NCBI RefSeq assembly: GCF_050402865.1
Contig: NZ_BAABMF010000005.1
Coordinates: forward strand, 1 to 64,000
Direction of reading: 5' to 3'
DNA length: 64,000 nt
DNA from: Clostridium_AF sediminicola
Lineage (GTDB): Bacteria; Bacillota; Clostridia; Clostridiales; Clostridiaceae
Shown here: positions 61,678 to 64,000 of the stretch, piece by piece
Position numbering within the stretch: position 1 is the stretch's first letter
How the letters are laid out: every line of letters starts with the position of its first letter
Notes under the pieces: generated by a model
Seen by the model: only the letters and a program-made list of their open reading frames with translations
The model's database searches: none
Told to the model about the DNA's origin: nothing
Position numbers and translations under genes: made by a program

Positions 61678-64000
61678 ATGAGTAAAAAAGTTTTAATTGT
61701 CGGTGGTGTTGCTGGTGGTGCATCTGCTGCTGCAAGACTCAGAAGGCTAGATGAATCAGCAGAAATCATTTTATTTGAAAGAGGTTCTTATATTTCTTTT
61801 GCAAATTGCGGTCTACCTTATTATATAGGTGACACAATAAAAGAAAGAGATAATTTGCTTGTATCTACACCAAAAGACATGAAAGATAAATTTAATATTG
61901 ATGTAAGAATAAATAGTGAAGTAATTAAAGTCGATGTAGAGAAAAAAGAACTTACTATTACTTCAGGTAATAAAACCTACACAGAAAATTACGACGATTT
62001 AATACTTTCACCAGGTGCTAAACCTATAAAGCCACCAATTGAGGGTATCAATGGGGAAAGAATTTTCTCACTAAGAAATATGGCTGACACAGACAAAATA
62101 AAAGCTTTTGTTACAGAAAATAAATTAAGTTCTTCAGTTGTTATTGGTGGTGGATTTATCGGTATTGAAATGGCTGAAAATCTAACTGATTTAGGTATTG
62201 ACGTAACATTAGTAGAAGCAGCACCACATATATTAGCTCCATTTGATTCAGATATGGTTGCTATAGCTGAAAAAGAAATGCAAGATAATGGTGTGAAAGT
62301 TGTCTTAAATAATAAAGTATGTAAATTTGAAGATATAGATGGGCAAACTGCATTAACTCTAGAAGATAATACAATTATAAAAACAGATTTAGTTATTTTA
62401 GCAATTGGTGTTACCCCTGATGTTAATTTCTTAAAAGAAACAGGTTTAAAATTTGGTCCTAAAGGCCATATTATTGTTAATGATAAAATGGAAACTAACT
62501 TTAAAAACGTTTATGCAGTTGGAGATGCTATTGAAGTAATAGATTTTGTTAATAAAAACAAAACTGCTATTCCTCTTGCTGGCCCTGCAAATAAACAAGG
62601 TAGAATTGCCGCTGATAATATATGTGGTTTAAATAGAAAATTTAAAGGTTCTCAAGGAACTTCAATTCTTAAAGTATTTGACCTTACTTGTGCAAGTACT
62701 GGCAATAATGAAAGAACTTTAAAAAATGCTAATATTCCTTATGAAGTTATATATGTTTTACCTCAAAGTCATGCTTCTTATTATCCTGGAGCTACACCAA
62801 TTACCTTGAAATTAATTTTTAACATGGCAGGTAAAGTATTAGGTGCCCAAGCAATTGGTTATGATGGTGTCGATAAGAGAATTGACGATATTGCAACTGT
62901 TATAAGATTGAATGGTTCTATTTATGACTTAACTGAATTAGAATTAGCCTATGCACCTCCATACTCTTCAGCAAAAGATCCTGTTAATATGGCTGGTTTC
63001 TATGCTGAAAACATAATTGAAGGAAGATCAAAAGCTGTTTTGCCAAGAGATATTGATTCAGCAGACTTAGAAAAAGTATTACTATTAGATATTCGAACAG
63101 AATTAGAAGCTGAAGGCGGACAAATAGAAAATTCACTCCACATACCTTTAGAACAATTGAGAGATAGATTGAATGAATTAGAGCAATATAAAGATAAGGA
63201 AATTTGGGCATACTGCCAAGTTGGACTTCGTGGATACATCGCTGAAAGAGTTTTAAGAGCTAATGGATTTAATGTTAAAAACATTACAGGAGGTTATAAA
63301 GTATATATGGCTGGAAAATTCACACCAAGCAAAGAATTAGAAAAATCAAATGTTGAAACTAACATGAATAATATAAAAGATAATGTAATAATCAAAAACT
63401 TAGATGCATGTGGTTTAAGTTGTCCTGGCCCATTGATGAGAGTAAAAGGTGCTGTTGATGAAATCAATGAAGGTGACCAATTAGTTATAACTGCTTCTGA
63501 TCCTGGTTTTTATGAAGATATCAAAGCATGGTGCAAGAGAACTAACAATACCTTATTAAATATCTATAAAGAAAAAGGTATAATCACAGCTACATTACAA
63601 AAAGGCTTAGGTGAAGCTGCTACGGCTTTAGCATCTGCAACTGCTGTAGAAGTTAAAGATAACAAAACTATGGTAGTATTCAGCGGTGATTTAGATAAAG
63701 CTATTGCTTCATTTATTATAGCTAATGGCGCTGCTGCTATGGGTAAGAAAGTAACTATGTTCTTTACTTTCTGGGGAATCAATGTTCTAAGAAAAACTGA
63801 AAATGTTACAGTTAAAAAGAACTTTATAGAAAAAATGTTTGGTATGATGATGCCTAAAGGAAGTAAAAAGCTAGGATTATCTAGAATGAACATGGCTGGT
63901 ATTGGTCCACAAATGATTCGTGGAATAATGAAAAAACACAATGTCAGTTCATTAGAAGAATTAATGCAAGCTGCTATGGATAGTGGTATTGAAATAGTTG
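61678..64000 (+). CDS. CoA-disulfide reductase-like FAD oxidoreductase fused to rhodanese, TusA and DsrE domains (truncated by the window end)
   Basis: 774 codons visible and still open. Residues 1-445 are a FAD/NAD(P)H disulfide reductase with VGGVAGGASAAARLRRL at the start, the single redox Cys in FANCGLPYYIGD, and a dimerisation domain. From about 460 comes a rhodanese domain with its Cys in YCQVGLRGY; from about 570 a TusA/SirA domain with CGLSCPGPLMRVK; from about 650 a DsrE-like domain (MVVFSGDLDKAIASFIIANGAAAMG). Together they should reduce and relay polysulfide or persulfide sulfur, possibly via CoA-persulfide. GGAGG start, 19 bases after the ArsR gene. Confidence 0.95.
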   Translation, partial: MSKKVLIVGGVAGGASAAARLRRLDESAEIILFERGSYISFANCGLPYYIGDTIKERDNLLVSTPKDMKDKFNIDVRINSEVIKVDVEKKELTITSGNKTYTENYDDLILSPGAKPIKPPIEGINGERIFSLRNMADTDKIKAFVTENKLSSSVVIGGGFIGIEMAENLTDLGIDVTLVEAAPHILAPFDSDMVAIAEKEMQDNGVKVVLNNKVCKFEDIDGQTALTLEDNTIIKTDLVILAIGVTPDVNFLKETGLKFGPKGHIIVNDKMETNFKNVYAVGDAIEVIDFVNKNKTAIPLAGPANKQGRIAADNICGLNRKFKGSQGTSILKVFDLTCASTGNNERTLKNANIPYEVIYVLPQSHASYYPGATPITLKLIFNMAGKVLGAQAIGYDGVDKRIDDIATVIRLNGSIYDLTELELAYAPPYSSAKDPVNMAGFYAENIIEGRSKAVLPRDIDSADLEKVLLLDIRTELEAEGGQIENSLHIPLEQLRDRLNELEQYKDKEIWAYCQVGLRGYIAERVLRANGFNVKNITGGYKVYMAGKFTPSKELEKSNVETNMNNIKDNVIIKNLDACGLSCPGPLMRVKGAVDEINEGDQLVITASDPGFYEDIKAWCKRTNNTLLNIYKEKGIITATLQKGLGEAATALASATAVEVKDNKTMVVFSGDLDKAIASFIIANGAAAMGKKVTMFFTFWGINVLRKTENVTVKKNFIEKMFGMMMPKGSKKLGLSRMNMAGIGPQMIRGIMKKHNVSSLEELMQAAMDSGIEIV

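Noticed and set aside
63000..63941. Minus-strand frames at the right end
   Set aside because: They lie opposite the rhodanese/TusA/DsrE fusion, whose domains are clear on the plus strand.
1..64000. tRNA, rRNA or prophage
   Set aside because: I saw no cloverleaf with a TTCGA-type arm, no rRNA motif and no phage structural or integrase gene. A tRNAscan or Rfam run would settle it.

Overview
This window comes from a low-GC (roughly 30% by eye), anaerobic, spore-forming member of the Clostridia. A Tissierellia/Sedimentibacter-like bacterium would fit, but this is inferred from gene content and not proven. Supporting signs are a nine-gene V-type ATPase operon with a sodium-type K subunit, an A-type flavodiiron protein, SpoVB-like flippases, a T-box-controlled valS, HPr kinase, and a small gene that only reads through if an in-frame UGA is selenocysteine. 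Codon use is strongly A/T biased, and TTG and GTG starts with good ribosome binding sites are frequent.

Layout. 1-139: the end of an IS3-type insertion sequence beside valS. 140-3140: valS with its T-box leader and promoter (minus). 3.3-9.5 kb: a pseudokinase-like gene, a DUF3810 membrane protein, a frameshifted DUF3298-type lipoprotein, an ABC importer of the SsuABC/ThiXYZ type, and a TPR protein. 9.5-15 kb (minus): transglutaminase-like membrane protein, recX, M16 peptidase, GH57 branching enzyme and DUF4912 protein. 15-24.3 kb: L,D-transpeptidase, EVE protein, Lon-like protease, PHP phosphoesterase, a 47-residue membrane peptide, M18 aminopeptidase, CorA, 5-FTHF cyclo-ligase and hprK. 24.4-28.3 kb: flavoprotein pair, RmlD-like reductase, the selenoprotein and peptide deformylase. 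28.5-37.1 kb: V-ATPase operon in the order H-I-K-E-C-F-A-B-D (minus). 37.4-43 kb: DUF4080 radical SAM enzyme with a methyltransferase-like partner, phospholipase C-like protein, sugar-dehydrogenase-like propeller and ferritin-like protein. 43.2-52.5 kb: dicarboxylate/amino-acid symporter, LysM protein, two convergent flippases, RluA-type pseudouridine synthase and M20 amidohydrolase. 52.6-61 kb: UvrD-type helicase, nicotinate phosphoribosyltransferase, a Cys-rich small protein, a membrane protein, beta-lactamase-like hydrolase, NUDIX hydrolase and D,D-carboxypeptidase. 61.2-64 kb: an ArsR-type regulator with a clear operator, followed by a CoA-disulfide reductase/rhodanese/TusA/DsrE fusion that runs off the window.

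The strongest non-routine signal is the gene at 27382-27678. It has an excellent ribosome binding site, an in-frame TGA in a CSGG-U context and a correctly spaced bacterial SECIS-like hairpin. The second theme is intergenic repeats. At least four distinct small palindromic or MITE-like families recur between genes, including a 105-bp element with a cleanly collapsed 68-bp sister copy. A separate GGGACGGTTCA inverted repeat brackets a small ORF and supplies the last codons of the PHP gene. The third is the sulfur regulon at the right edge, whose promoter carries an ATTC-N8-GAAT dyad.

I saw no tRNA or rRNA gene, no CRISPR array and no prophage. Most of the rest is ordinary chromosomal housekeeping.
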